Positions 26,999-34,345 of a stretch of 64,000 bases of DNA are shown in pieces. Origin of the DNA: Sorangium cellulosum (GTDB lineage Bacteria; Myxococcota_A; Polyangia; Polyangiales; Polyangiaceae); assembly GCF_004135735.1 (NCBI RefSeq), contig NZ_CP012670.1, positions 9,805,501-9,869,500 of the forward strand, in the 5' to 3' direction. The notes under the pieces are model-generated. The model saw nothing but the letters and a program-made list of their open reading frames with translations, was not told the origin of the DNA and did not search any database. The translations under genes and the position numbers were made by a program. The stretch's first letter is position 1, and each line of letters opens with the position of its first letter.

Positions 26999-27413
26999 GG
27001 CTCGACTCTTCGTCCGTGGGGTTTCCGGACATCTCGTTCGAGTACGCCGAGTAGACCTCGCCGACCTTGCAGCGAAGCCGGTAGGTGTACTCCATGTCCT
27101 CGGTCGCCTCGGGGTCCATGTAGGCATTCTTCGATCCCGCGATGGTGAAGGCGACGACGTAGTCGTTCATCGGGTCCTTGCGCTCGCCTTCGAACTGATC
27201 GCAGCCCTCCTGGGGCGTCCACTCGACGTGGAGCACGCCCGCCATCGGCATGACGAACTCGAGCACCGGCGCCTCGGGCGCCGCGGCCGCAGGCCCGCCG
27301 CCGCCCCCGCCGCTTCCCTCCGTGCCGCCATGCGGGCCTCCCGGTTCCGAGTCTCCGCAGGCAATGAGGGCAAGACCGAAGGCGGCGAGGCAGGTGAGTC
27401 GAGAGAAAGCCAT
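26991..27413 (-). CDS. Fn3-like lipoprotein preceding the copper oxidase
   Basis: A 140-residue lipoprotein: signal with LALIACG lipobox (Cys19), a Gly/Pro-rich linker, and one compact beta domain (PVLEFVMPMAGVLHVEWT ... YTYRLRCKVGEVYSAYSNE) resembling a fibronectin type III module. Two Cys (near residues 72 and 115) may form a disulfide. No metal motif is visible apart from a C-terminal ESSHE. GAGGAGA precedes the ATG. As first gene of the copper operon, overlapping the oxidase start, it may scaffold or dock the oxidase on the outer membrane. Function inferred only from position. Confidence 0.75.
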   Translation of the reverse strand: MAFSRLTCLAAFGLALIACGDSEPGGPHGGTEGSGGGGGGPAAAAPEAPVLEFVMPMAGVLHVEWTPQEGCDQFEGERKDPMNDYVVAFTIAGSKNAYMDPEATEDMEYTYRLRCKVGEVYSAYSNEMSGNPTDEESSHE

Positions 27414-27734
27414 GGCTGAGTCTCCTCGTGGGATCCTGATGGATATGGATGTAACCTATTTGGTCACAGCGGCGAGGTGGTGAGGGACGCCGCCTCTGGC
27501 TTCTAGGCACCAGCGGGCCCCCACGTGACAGGTGGACGCGTTTTTCTTCCGTCGCGCTCCGTCCTCGGCGGCCGAGGCCTCGACGGCCGACGCCCGCTCA
27601 GCGCTTCGATCCGTCCGCGCCCCGGCGCGGCTCGCGGGAGTCGTCGGCGGAGGGCCGCAGCGACGGGCTCGCCAGGGCAAGAGCCTCGGTTTCAGAGGAG
27701 TGAGCCCGAGCGAGCCCCGGAGGGAGGCGTCGAT

Positions 27735-27860
27735 CCTGCGAGCTCGGCCGCTGCCATCGCGCCCCTCGTCGAGAGCTACCGCGAGCTCCTCCGCTGTCTG
27801 GAGCGTAGGGTCGGCAGCCGCGCTATCGCCGAGGACATCCTAGGGCGACAAACGGGTTGA
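27735..27860 (+). pseudogene. 5' fragment of an ECF sigma-factor gene
   Basis: One frame reads PLVESYRELLRCLERRVGSR followed by AIAEDIL, which resembles region 2.1 of ECF sigma factors. It then stops after GRQTG. Nothing resembling regions 2.2-4 follows, so this is a truncated remnant cut off about 26 bases before a long inverted repeat. The upstream part in the same frame is low-complexity and gives no good start. Confidence 0.5.
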
Positions 27861-27886
27861 AATCGCCTGAAAAGTGCAGAAATTCG

Positions 27887-27953
27887 AACCGCCAAGACGC
27901 CGAGGACGCCAAGGAGAGAATCAGTTCTCGGCGTCCTTGGTGTCTTGGCGGTT
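27887..27953. repeat. Long inverted repeat / hairpin (CGCCAAGACGCC type)
   Basis: Arms 27887-27910 and 27930-27953 (24 bases each) begin AACCGCCAAGAC and pair with two mismatches. Inside, GAGAA/TTCTC pairs around a TCAG loop, leaving one five-base bulge. The result is a 67-base hairpin of very high predicted stability. The arm itself is made of short CGCCAAG/CGCCGAGG-like units. From memory, similar runs recur as dispersed repeats in many bacterial genomes, which would make this a mobile-repeat copy rather than a terminator. Confidence 0.7.
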
Positions 27954-28045
27954 GAGCTCTCGCTTGTTCAACGTGATCGGTGCTCTAGGTCCTCTACAAT
28001 GTCGCGGGCCGCATTTACCGCGGCGATCCTGTCACGATTCTTGGA

Positions 28046-28415
28046 TTACTTGAGCTTCTTCGGGGGCTTCAGCCACTCGCCGTCGGCCAGGAAGACACGC
28101 ACGCTCCTGCCGCTGCGCAAGCTCGCCGCGAGGGGGAGCGCGAAGCGGCGCTGGACGCGCCGGATGATATTTTGTTGCGAAGGGTGTGGAAGCCCTTCGG
28201 GATCTTGAACTTGCGCGTGAAGCGGGCGATGACGTGCTCGTCGAGGCCAGGACTTGCTGCGCGCTCGTCGCACCGTCCAGCACGTCCGCCTGCTCGCGCC
28301 GCCACCGTGCCCACGCCTGGCTCGCCGGTGCCGTGCCCATCGCCATGAGGCCTCCCCACGACAGGCATCCCACAGGGGCGAAAGCCTGCAGCAGCCAGGC
28401 CCAGCCGACGATCAT
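28046..28415 (-). pseudogene. Frameshifted remnant of an unidentified small protein
   Basis: Three reading frames carry consecutive protein-like pieces. The first starts at 28415 (MIVGWAWLLQAFAPVGC ... WARWRREQADVLDG). The middle contains LDEHVIARFTRKFKIPKGF. The last contains RRFALPLAASLRSGRSVRVF and ends EWLKPPKKLK with stop at 28046. Two frameshifts, one near a TTTT run at about 28170, would join them. I do not recognise the family. It lies in the degenerate patch beside the tRNA genes, consistent with decaying acquired DNA. Confidence 0.42.
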
Positions 28416-28590
28416 GCGCTGAGGTGGAAGTCGTCGGTGAACGCACCGAAGGGCTCGGGGGCGTCTGGTGCTAGCAGCGGGGCCCGTGACGTTCGAGCAA
28501 CCGGACGGCATCCGCGGCAACAGGGCCGAGGCGCGCTTCCGCCGAGCCGGGCCGGCTCATGCGCCGGGAGTACGAAGCTTGAGCTTGGAA

Positions 28591-28627
28591 CGCAAAAAGC
28601 CCGGTGACCTGTGGGGTCCCGGGCTTT
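28591..28627 (-). terminator. Intrinsic terminator of the tRNA operon
   Basis: On the minus strand AAAGCCCGG pairs with CCGGGCTTT around a 14-base loop, followed by further T residues (TTTTTGCG). It lies about 75 bases downstream of the tRNA-Lys 3' end. One of the few canonical Rho-independent terminators in the window. Confidence 0.8.
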
Positions 28628-28701
28628 CGAGCACCTTTACCAGCCGTCGTCCCGGCTGTCCCAGCCAGCGTTTCTGGCGGCTGGGTTGCTCAGCGTATCC
28701 T

Positions 28702-28777
28702 TGGTGGGCCATGAAGGACTTGAACCTTCAGCCAATGGATTAAGAGTCCACTGCTCTACCAATTGAGCTAATGGCCC
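28702..28777 (-). tRNA. tRNA-Lys (anticodon CTT)
   Basis: A 76-base cloverleaf including an encoded CCA: acceptor GGGCCAT, D-arm TAGCTCAATTGGTAGAGCA, anticodon loop CTCTTAA (CTT, reads AAG), T-arm with GGTTCAAGTCC. All stems pair. Confidence 0.95.
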
Positions 28778-28847
28778 GATGGATTGTCAAATCAACCGAC
28801 TCTGCAACGCATTCCCGGAGTCTCGCTGGTTCACCCGTTGAGCCCGG

Positions 28848-28921
<74 letters not shown>

Positions 28922-28955
28922 TCCTGCGTTCCCCTCGTCGAGGCACGCGGGACGC

Positions 28956-28984
28956 TTCTAACCGCACCGGAGCCGAACTGTCAA
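28956..28984 (-). promoter_or_regulatory. Promoter of the tRNA-Arg/tRNA-Lys operon
   Basis: On the minus strand, TTGACA (28984-28979), a 17-base spacer and TTAGAA (28961-28956) form a near-consensus sigma-70 promoter. Transcription should begin near 28949, about 28 bases before the mature tRNA-Arg. Confidence 0.8.
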
Positions 28985-29199
28985 GCGATCGTTGACGTGG
29001 GGTGCGCAATCGCTGGGCCGCCGGCGCCGCCGAGATCGGCCGGTCGCCTGAGCATGCGGCCCCGTCACGTGAGGGACATCACATCCGCCTCTCGTTGTCC
29101 TGATGCTGGCGGCCCCCTGGCACGGGGCGGCGGCGGAGCGAGCTCAGGAAGGCCGTGGCCGCCCGCTGGCCGGCCCCCCTCCGAGGCAGGCGCGAGGGG

Positions 29200-29296
29200 G
29201 GACGATCCGGCGCGCGGGGGGAACGACGGTCAGAGGGGTCCCCTCTGCCTCGGAGCTCGGAGGAGGAAGGACGATCCGGCGCGCGGGGGGAACGAC
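29200..29296. repeat. 28-bp direct repeats flanking a perfect palindrome
   Basis: The 28-base sequence starting GGACGATCCGGCGCGC occurs at 29200-29227 and 29269-29296 with no mismatch. Between them CAGAGGGG-T-CCCCTCTG (29231-29247) is a perfect inverted repeat with a one-base centre. The block lies in the 490-base gap between the tRNA promoter and the endopeptidase gene, which otherwise shows no gene. It could be an operator array or a recent duplication. Confidence 0.75.
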
Positions 29297-29410
29297 ACCT
29301 CGGCCGCCCCGCCGGCGCGACGGGACCTCGATCGCCGGCGCCTGCCGTCCGGCAGCGGCCGTGAAAGAAGTTCTCGGCCCGCGGCGTCGCGCGGTAGGGT
29401 CCGCCCCCTC

Positions 29411-30484
29411 ATGCCGCTGCTTCGCCCGCCTCGCTGCTTCGCTTTTCGCGGCCGGGTCGCCGCCCTCTTCCTCGCCCTCTCGATCGCGACGCCGGCGGCG
29501 GCCGCGCCGACGGGCGCCCTGCCAGGCAAGGAGCCGGCCCCGGCCAGGGCCGAGCCGCCGGGCGAGAGCCCGCGCCCGAGCCCTCCTCGCGAGGCGCAGC
29601 GGAGCGCGACGGCCGCCGGGGGCAGGGCGCGGGCGGCCGGGCGCGCCGCCGCCAGGACGAAGGGCGCCGAGCGCGCGCGCTCGGCCAAGAAGCGCGCGGC
29701 CAAGCGGCGCGAGGGCGCCCGCGGGGAGCGCGGCGGCAACGCCGTCAAGGCCGAGGTCGACGACCGCAAGCCGCTGTCGAAGGGGGCGCCCAACCGGGGG
29801 CGGCTGTCCGGCGCGGTGCGGCTCCGGTCGTCGCGGCACGTCAAGGTCCGCAAGGGCGCCAGGGCGTGGGGGCTGCCGGTGCTCGTCAAGGCGCTGCGGC
29901 GCGCCGCGTTCCAGGTGGCGAAGAAGCACGGCGACTCCGCGCTGCTCGTCGGGGATCTCTCGGCGAAGGCGGGCGGGCCGCTCGACGGGCACAACTCCCA
30001 CCAGACGGGGCGCGACGCCGACGTCGGCTTCTACGTCGTCAACTCCCGGGGCAGGACGCTGCGCACCGACCGGTTCGTGGCGTTCGACGACAAGGGCAAC
30101 GCCATCGGCCTCCCGGGCGCGAAGTTCGACGACAAGCGCAACTGGGCGCTCGTCGAGGCGCTGCTCCAGGACCGGCGGGCGAGGGTCAAGTACCTGTTCG
30201 TGAGCGACGCCCTGAAGGCGCGGCTGCTCGCCTACGCCGCGAAGCGGCGCGTGCCGCAGGAGCTCCGGACCCGGGCCGCGGCCGCGATGATGAGCCCCCG
30301 GGACGCGGACCTGCACAACGACCACTTCCACATCCGCGTGATGTGCCCGCCGTCGATGCGTGGCGCCTGCATCGAGGAGTCGCTGCCCCGGCCGCCCCGG
30401 TCCCGGCCCGATTGCGCGACGGACGCGGCCGGCAAGCCGGAGGCGTCCGCGACGCCCACGCCCGCGGCAGGCGCCCCGCGCTGA
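29411..30484 (+). CDS. MepA-family (M74) murein endopeptidase, exported
   Basis: Putative penicillin-insensitive D-Ala-mDAP endopeptidase, 357 residues. It has a signal peptide (VAALFLALSIATPAAAAP), a long Arg/Ala/Lys-rich basic linker (about residues 40-125) suited to wall or polyanion binding, and then a catalytic M74 domain. Zinc-ligand motifs are visible: GHNSHQTGRDADVGFY (about residues 196-211) and LHNDHFHIRVMCP (about residues 302-314). E. coli MepA has about 274 residues and lacks such a basic linker. Start: the ATG gives a clean signal peptide, and TAGGGT lies ten bases before it. Zinc-dependent cleavage of peptidoglycan cross-links is the family role. Confidence 0.85.
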   Translation: MPLLRPPRCFAFRGRVAALFLALSIATPAAAAPTGALPGKEPAPARAEPPGESPRPSPPREAQRSATAAGGRARAAGRAAARTKGAERARSAKKRAAKRREGARGERGGNAVKAEVDDRKPLSKGAPNRGRLSGAVRLRSSRHVKVRKGARAWGLPVLVKALRRAAFQVAKKHGDSALLVGDLSAKAGGPLDGHNSHQTGRDADVGFYVVNSRGRTLRTDRFVAFDDKGNAIGLPGAKFDDKRNWALVEALLQDRRARVKYLFVSDALKARLLAYAAKRRVPQELRTRAAAAMMSPRDADLHNDHFHIRVMCPPSMRGACIEESLPRPPRSRPDCATDAAGKPEASATPTPAAGAPR

Positions 30485-30520
30485 CGGCGCTCGCCCTCAG
30501 GGTCAGGGCACCCGGCCGGC

Positions 30521-30784
30521 TATCCGCCGATGCCTGGCCAACCATCCCCGGACACCTGGCCAGCCATCCCGCGACACCAGCCCAGGCATCCGCCGATGCC
30601 TGGCCAGCCATCCCGCGACACCAGCCCAGGCATCCGCGGACACCTCGCCAGGCATCCGCGGACACCTCGCCAGGCATCCGCGGACACCTCGCCAAGCATC
30701 CGCGGACACCTCGCCAAGCATCCGCAGACACCTTGCCAGGCATCCGCGGACACCTCGCCAGGCATCCGCCGATGCCTGGCAGCC
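30521..30784. repeat. 22-bp tandem repeat, 12 units
   Basis: CATCC (TATCC in the first unit) recurs at 30521, 30543, 30565 and so on to 30763, exactly every 22 bases. Three unit types alternate: CATCCGCGGACACCTCGCCA with two more bases, a CATCCCGCGACACCAGCCCA type and a CATCCGCCGATGCCTGGCCA type. There are no spacers, so it is not CRISPR. It fills the gap between the endopeptidase and the convergent exonuclease III gene. Because 22 is not a multiple of three, every frame remains open by chance; I do not call a protein. Confidence 0.9.
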
Positions 30785-30790
30785 CCCCCC

Positions 30791-31600
30791 TCAGGCGCTC
30801 GGCATCGCCCCGGCGGGCGCCGGGCCGTCCGCGATCTCCACCACGACCGGCGCGTGATCCGACGGGCGCTGGAGCTCCCGCGGCCGCGTGTCGATCGACA
30901 CGTCGGTGCAGCGCGCGGCGAGCGGGCGCGTCACGAGCGCCAGATCGATGCGAAGCCCCTTGTTGCGCCGGAACGCGCCCATCCGGTAGTCCCACCAGCT
31001 ATAGGCCGCCTTGGCGGGGTGGCAGGCGCGGAACGCGTCCACGAGCCCCCACGAGAGCAGCCGGCCCAGCGCCGCCCGCTCGTCCGGGTGGAAGAGCACC
31101 TGCCCCTCCCACTTCTTCGGCTCCGCGACGTCGATGGGCTCGGGCGCCACGTTGAAGTCGCCGCAGATCAGGAGCTCCTGATCGGGGCGGTAACGGCCCT
31201 CGAGCTCGGCCCGGAGCCGCTCCAGCCACGCGAGCTTGTAGGCGAACGCCGGCGTGCCCACGGCCTGGCCGTTGGGCACGTAGACGTTGATGACCCGGAT
31301 CCCCTCCACCGTGGCCGAGATCATCCGCCGGGCGACGTCCTCCTCGTCCCCGTCGAGGCCCTTCTTCACGTCCTCGACCGAGAGCCCGAAGCGCGCGGCG
31401 ATCGCCACGCCGTTGTACGACTTCTGGCCGAAGAAGACCGAGCGGTAGCCCACCTCGGAGAGCGCGGCCTCGGGGAAGCTGCCGTCCTCGACCTTGGTCT
31501 CCTGGAGACAGACGACATCGGGCGCGGCGCGGACCAGCCAGCCCGTGAGCTGCTCGAGCCGCGTGCGGATGGAGTTCACGTTCCAGGACGCGATGCGCAT
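30791..31600 (-). CDS. xthA: Exodeoxyribonuclease III
   Basis: AP endonuclease and 3'-5' exonuclease of 269 residues, matching the family (about 268). Mg-dependent active-site residues are in place: WNVNSIR (Asn7 region), LQETKVED (Glu34 region), NVYVPNG, CGDFNVAP (Asp/Asn pair), RIDLALVT and SDHAPVVVE (terminal Asp-His). It acts in cytosolic base-excision repair. The start MRIASWNVNS is canonical. The gene ends only six bases from the 22-bp repeat array. Confidence 0.96.
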   Translation of the reverse strand: MRIASWNVNSIRTRLEQLTGWLVRAAPDVVCLQETKVEDGSFPEAALSEVGYRSVFFGQKSYNGVAIAARFGLSVEDVKKGLDGDEEDVARRMISATVEGIRVINVYVPNGQAVGTPAFAYKLAWLERLRAELEGRYRPDQELLICGDFNVAPEPIDVAEPKKWEGQVLFHPDERAALGRLLSWGLVDAFRACHPAKAAYSWWDYRMGAFRRNKGLRIDLALVTRPLAARCTDVSIDTRPRELQRPSDHAPVVVEIADGPAPAGAMPSA

Positions 31601-31678
31601 GCTCCTGCGGATAGCGGATGGCGCGCAGGGCGAAAAGCCTGGATCGGACAGCGGGCGGAGGGCGGGGCGCGCAGGGCG

Positions 31679-32557
31679 CTACAGGGATGCCCGGATCACG
31701 TCGAAGAGGCCGTCCGGATCGTCGACGTGCAGCCAGTGGCCGGCGCCCGGCAGGACGTGCACCGAGAGCCACGGCGCCCGCGCCGCGAGCGCCTCGAAGC
31801 GGCCGCGCGACGCCGGCGGGATCGCCGTGGACCGGCCGCCGAGGACCACGTGGATGCGCCGCTCCCCGGCCGCCGCGCCGGCCGGCGGGTCCTCGAGGGC
31901 GTGCCACAGGTCGCGGGCGAAGTAGTCGGAGAGCAGGTCGGCCATGGCGTCGAGATCGAGCCGGATGCGGAAGCCGTCGTCGCTTCGGCGGACGTTCATC
32001 GCCAGCCACTCCGCGATGCCGCGGCCGAACCCGGCCGCCTGCACCGCGTCGAGGAACGCCTCGCGCGACGCGATGGGCTGCGGCATCGCGCGGAGCAGCT
32101 CGAGCACGGCCGCGCTCTCCGTGCCGCTCTCGCTGGCCGTCTTGGCGCTCGGATCGGCGTCGAGGAGGAAGCCGCGCTCGATCCCCTCGCGCCGGCGCTC
32201 GAGGTACGCGAGCGCCACCTTGCCGCCGAACGAGTGGCCCATCACCCCGCGCACGTCGAGGCCGAGGTGGTCGCCGAGCCGGAGCAGATCCTCGGCGGCC
32301 GCGGCGACGGTGTGCGGCGGCGGCGGGCTCTGTGACAGGCCGTGGGCCCGGAGGTCGACCAGGAGGAAGCCCCACGGCCGGGCCGCGGCCCCGGGCGCGC
32401 CGCCCTGGGCCTGCGCCTCGGCGAGGCGCCGGACGAAGGTGCGCCAGTTGGCGCCGGAGCCGAAGATGCCGTGCAGCACGAGCATCCAGCGGGCAGGCGC
32501 CGCGGAGGGCGCGGTGACGAGGGCGTGGTAGGGCAGGAAGCCAGCGTGTGCGTTCAT
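31679..32557 (-). CDS. Alpha/beta hydrolase (YbfF/ABHD11-like)
   Basis: Cytosolic serine hydrolase of 292 residues. Oxyanion loop region VLHGIFGSGANWRTF, VDLRAHGLSQSP, nucleophile elbow GHSFGGKVALAYL (Ser near 110) and terminal GAGHWLHVDDPDG (His) form the triad framework. HGIFGSGxNW and DLRNHG-like motifs resemble the esterase YbfF and ABHD11. The substrate is probably a short-chain acyl ester, not determinable here. It lies upstream of xthA on the same strand with a gap of about 80 bases. Confidence 0.88.
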   Translation of the reverse strand: MNAHAGFLPYHALVTAPSAAPARWMLVLHGIFGSGANWRTFVRRLAEAQAQGGAPGAAARPWGFLLVDLRAHGLSQSPPPPHTVAAAAEDLLRLGDHLGLDVRGVMGHSFGGKVALAYLERRREGIERGFLLDADPSAKTASESGTESAAVLELLRAMPQPIASREAFLDAVQAAGFGRGIAEWLAMNVRRSDDGFRIRLDLDAMADLLSDYFARDLWHALEDPPAGAAAGERRIHVVLGGRSTAIPPASRGRFEALAARAPWLSVHVLPGAGHWLHVDDPDGLFDVIRASL

Positions 32558-32600
32558 GGCGCTCCAGGCCTCGCGAGCGCGCGCGGCCTGCGCCTAGCGC

Positions 32601-32606
32601 TAGCAT
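32601..32606 (+). promoter_or_regulatory. -10 element TAGCAT, leaderless type
   Basis: TAGCAT is followed by exactly six bases and then the ATG at 32613, with no Shine-Dalgarno. The identical arrangement occurs at 49019. Predicted leaderless transcript. Confidence 0.45.
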
Positions 32607-32612
32607 GGACGC

Positions 32613-33332
32613 ATGGCCAAGAAGCCTCCGATCGTGCGGGCGGGCGCGGGCGTCGCAGGGGACCAGGGCAGCCAGCCGGCGAGGCCCGAGCGCTTCCACG
32701 GGTCGGCGCTCGCCGGGGCCGAGCTCGACGACGTCGACCTCCGCGGCGCGCGCTTCCACGACGTCGCGCTCACGGAGGCCGAGCTCGACGACGTCGACCT
32801 CCGCGGCGCGCGGCTCCACGACGTCGCGCTCACGGAGGCCGAGCTCGACGACGTCGACCTCCGCGGCGCGCGGCTCCACGACGCGACCCTCGCGGGCGCC
32901 GACCTCGACGACGTCTCGCTCGCCGGGGCCCGCATCCACAACGCGACCCTCGCGGGCGCCGATCTCGACGACGTCTCGCTCGCCGAGGCCCGCATCCACA
33001 ACGCCGACGCCGCGGCGACCCGCTGGTCCGACGTGAACCTGCGCCGCGCCCGCTTCGAGGACTCGGATCTCCGCGACGTGGAGATCGTGGGCTCCAGGAT
33101 CGACGGGCTCACCATCGACGGCGTGCGGATCGACCACCTCCTCGAGGCGGCGAAGCGCCAGCCCGGCGCGGCGAAGCGCCAGCCCGGCGCGGCGAAGCGC
33201 CAGCCCGGCGCGGCGAAGCGCCAGCCCGGCGCGGCGAAGCGCCAGCCCGGCGCGAGCTCCGCGCCGGAGGCGACCCCCAAGGACACCCTGTCGAGAAAGA
33301 AGAAGACGAGGCGCCCCACCCCCGGACGATGA
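32613..33332 (+). CDS. Pentapeptide-repeat protein with AKRQPGA tandem tail
   Basis: A 239-residue protein of unknown target. Residues about 30-165 are pentapeptide-like repeats with a 20-residue super-period (for example AELDDVDLRGARLHDVALTE), forming a right-handed beta-helix. Residues about 180-214 are five AKRQPGA units, a basic Lys/Arg/Pro tail. It ends in KKKTRRPTPGR. Pentapeptide proteins can mimic DNA (gyrase protection) or scaffold proteins; the acidic helix plus basic tail would suit nucleic-acid or membrane contact. The repeats are also identical at DNA level, implying recent expansion. No partner gene is evident. Confidence 0.82.
   Translation: MAKKPPIVRAGAGVAGDQGSQPARPERFHGSALAGAELDDVDLRGARFHDVALTEAELDDVDLRGARLHDVALTEAELDDVDLRGARLHDATLAGADLDDVSLAGARIHNATLAGADLDDVSLAEARIHNADAAATRWSDVNLRRARFEDSDLRDVEIVGSRIDGLTIDGVRIDHLLEAAKRQPGAAKRQPGAAKRQPGAAKRQPGAAKRQPGASSAPEATPKDTLSRKKKTRRPTPGR
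32701..33000 (+). repeat. 60-bp in-frame tandem repeats in the pentapeptide gene
   Basis: Five 60-base units, each encoding four pentapeptides. Units 32761-32820 and 32821-32880 are identical over all 60 bases; units 32881-32940 and 32941-33000 differ at two. This homogeneity, including silent sites, indicates recent slippage or gene conversion. Confidence 0.92.
33150..33254 (+). repeat. 21-bp in-frame tandem repeats (AKRQPGA), five units
   Basis: GCGAAGCGCCAGCCCGGCGC plus one base is repeated five times without change, encoding the basic tail. Copy number is likely to vary among strains. Confidence 0.93.
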
Positions 33333-33360
33333 GGGGGCAGCGCCCGCCGTGCGCGGCCGG

Positions 33361-34023
33361 TCAGGCCTCGATGAGCCCGGTGCGGACCGCGATGCGGGTC
33401 AGCTCGACGGCGCTCTTGCAGCCGAGCTTCGCGTAGATGCGCACGCGGTGGGTCTCCACCGTCTTCGGGCTGATCGTGAGCCGCGCGGCCGTCTCGCGCG
33501 TCGACACGCCCGCCGCGAGCAGCCGCAGCACCTGGCGCTCGCGCGGGGTCAGCGCGTCGAGCCCGCCGGAGCCCTCGCTCGCCGGCTTGCGCATCGCGCG
33601 CACGACCGCCCCCGCGATGCTCGAGGACAGCGGGGCGCCCCCCGTCGCGATGCGGCGGATGCCATCGATCACCTCCTCGAGCTTCGAGGTCTTCACGAGG
33701 TAGCCCTGCGCCCCCGCGCGGAGCGCCTCGGCCACGCGGAACTCGTCGTCGTAACCGCTCAGCACGAGGAGCTTCGCCTGCGGGAGCTGCGCCCGGAGCG
33801 CCCCGAGGAGCTCGATACCATCCCGATCCGGGATGTTCAGGTCGACGAGCACGACGTCCGGCTTGCAGCTCGCCGTCTCGCGCAAGGCGTCGGCCGCCGT
33901 CCCAGCCTGGCCCACGACGACCATGTCGGGCTCGTCCGATAGCGCTCGAGCGAACCCTTCGCGGACGACAGGGTGATCGTCGATCAGATAGATGTGCAGC
34001 TTGCTAGCAGGGGTTTCCGCCAT
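33361..34023 (-). CDS. NarL/FixJ-type response regulator
   Basis: Two-component transcription regulator, 220 residues: N-terminal receiver with acidic pocket DD (LIDDHPVV), phospho-acceptor Asp61 (VVLVDLNIPD), Thr/Ser switch (LVLSGYDD) and Lys (YLVKTS). The C-terminal LuxR-type helix-turn-helix begins LTPREREVL-like (LTPRERQVLRLLAAG) and has TVETHRVRIYAKL recognition. No kinase is adjacent. It is divergent from another receiver protein at 34346, sharing a 320-base control region. Start MAETPAS chosen; upstream in-frame residues read like a non-coding leader. Confidence 0.92.
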   Translation of the reverse strand: MAETPASKLHIYLIDDHPVVREGFARALSDEPDMVVVGQAGTAADALRETASCKPDVVLVDLNIPDRDGIELLGALRAQLPQAKLLVLSGYDDEFRVAEALRAGAQGYLVKTSKLEEVIDGIRRIATGGAPLSSSIAGAVVRAMRKPASEGSGGLDALTPRERQVLRLLAAGVSTRETAARLTISPKTVETHRVRIYAKLGCKSAVELTRIAVRTGLIEA

Positions 34024-34345
34024 GATGACCACAGGGGGGATTGGAGTGTCCTTAGGACCACAATTCGATACCCGCGAGCAGTTCAAGTCAAGCCGCTCGG
34101 GTCGTCCTGGGAGGAACCTTACAGGGGTATCAGGTGCTCGACGATCTGCAAGCACTGGCGCGGCGGCAAGCCCGATTCATGAGGAAAACTCCGTCCTGAG
34201 CGAGTTTCAGGGTTCAGCGGAGTTCCGGGATCAGCGCGGCTCCGCGCGGCGCCCCACCGCCGTCGGATCGCTGCCGTCACAGCGGCGATCTGATATTATT
34301 TCGATGTCTTATGCGCCGAAGCGGCCAGCGCTCGGGAGAATGTCG
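34024..34345. promoter_or_regulatory. Divergent control region of two response regulators
   Basis: About 320 bases without a gene. GTCCTTAGGAC (34048-34058) is a perfect short palindrome 25 bases before the NarL-type start and a candidate operator. TATTAT (34294-34299) is a possible -10 for the rightward gene, giving a leader of about 40 bases to the ATG at 34346. Locally AT-richer than the genome. Confidence 0.4.

Noticed and set aside
30521..30784. Possible CRISPR array
   Set aside because: Units are contiguous 22-mers with no unique spacers and no cas genes nearby; it is a tandem repeat.
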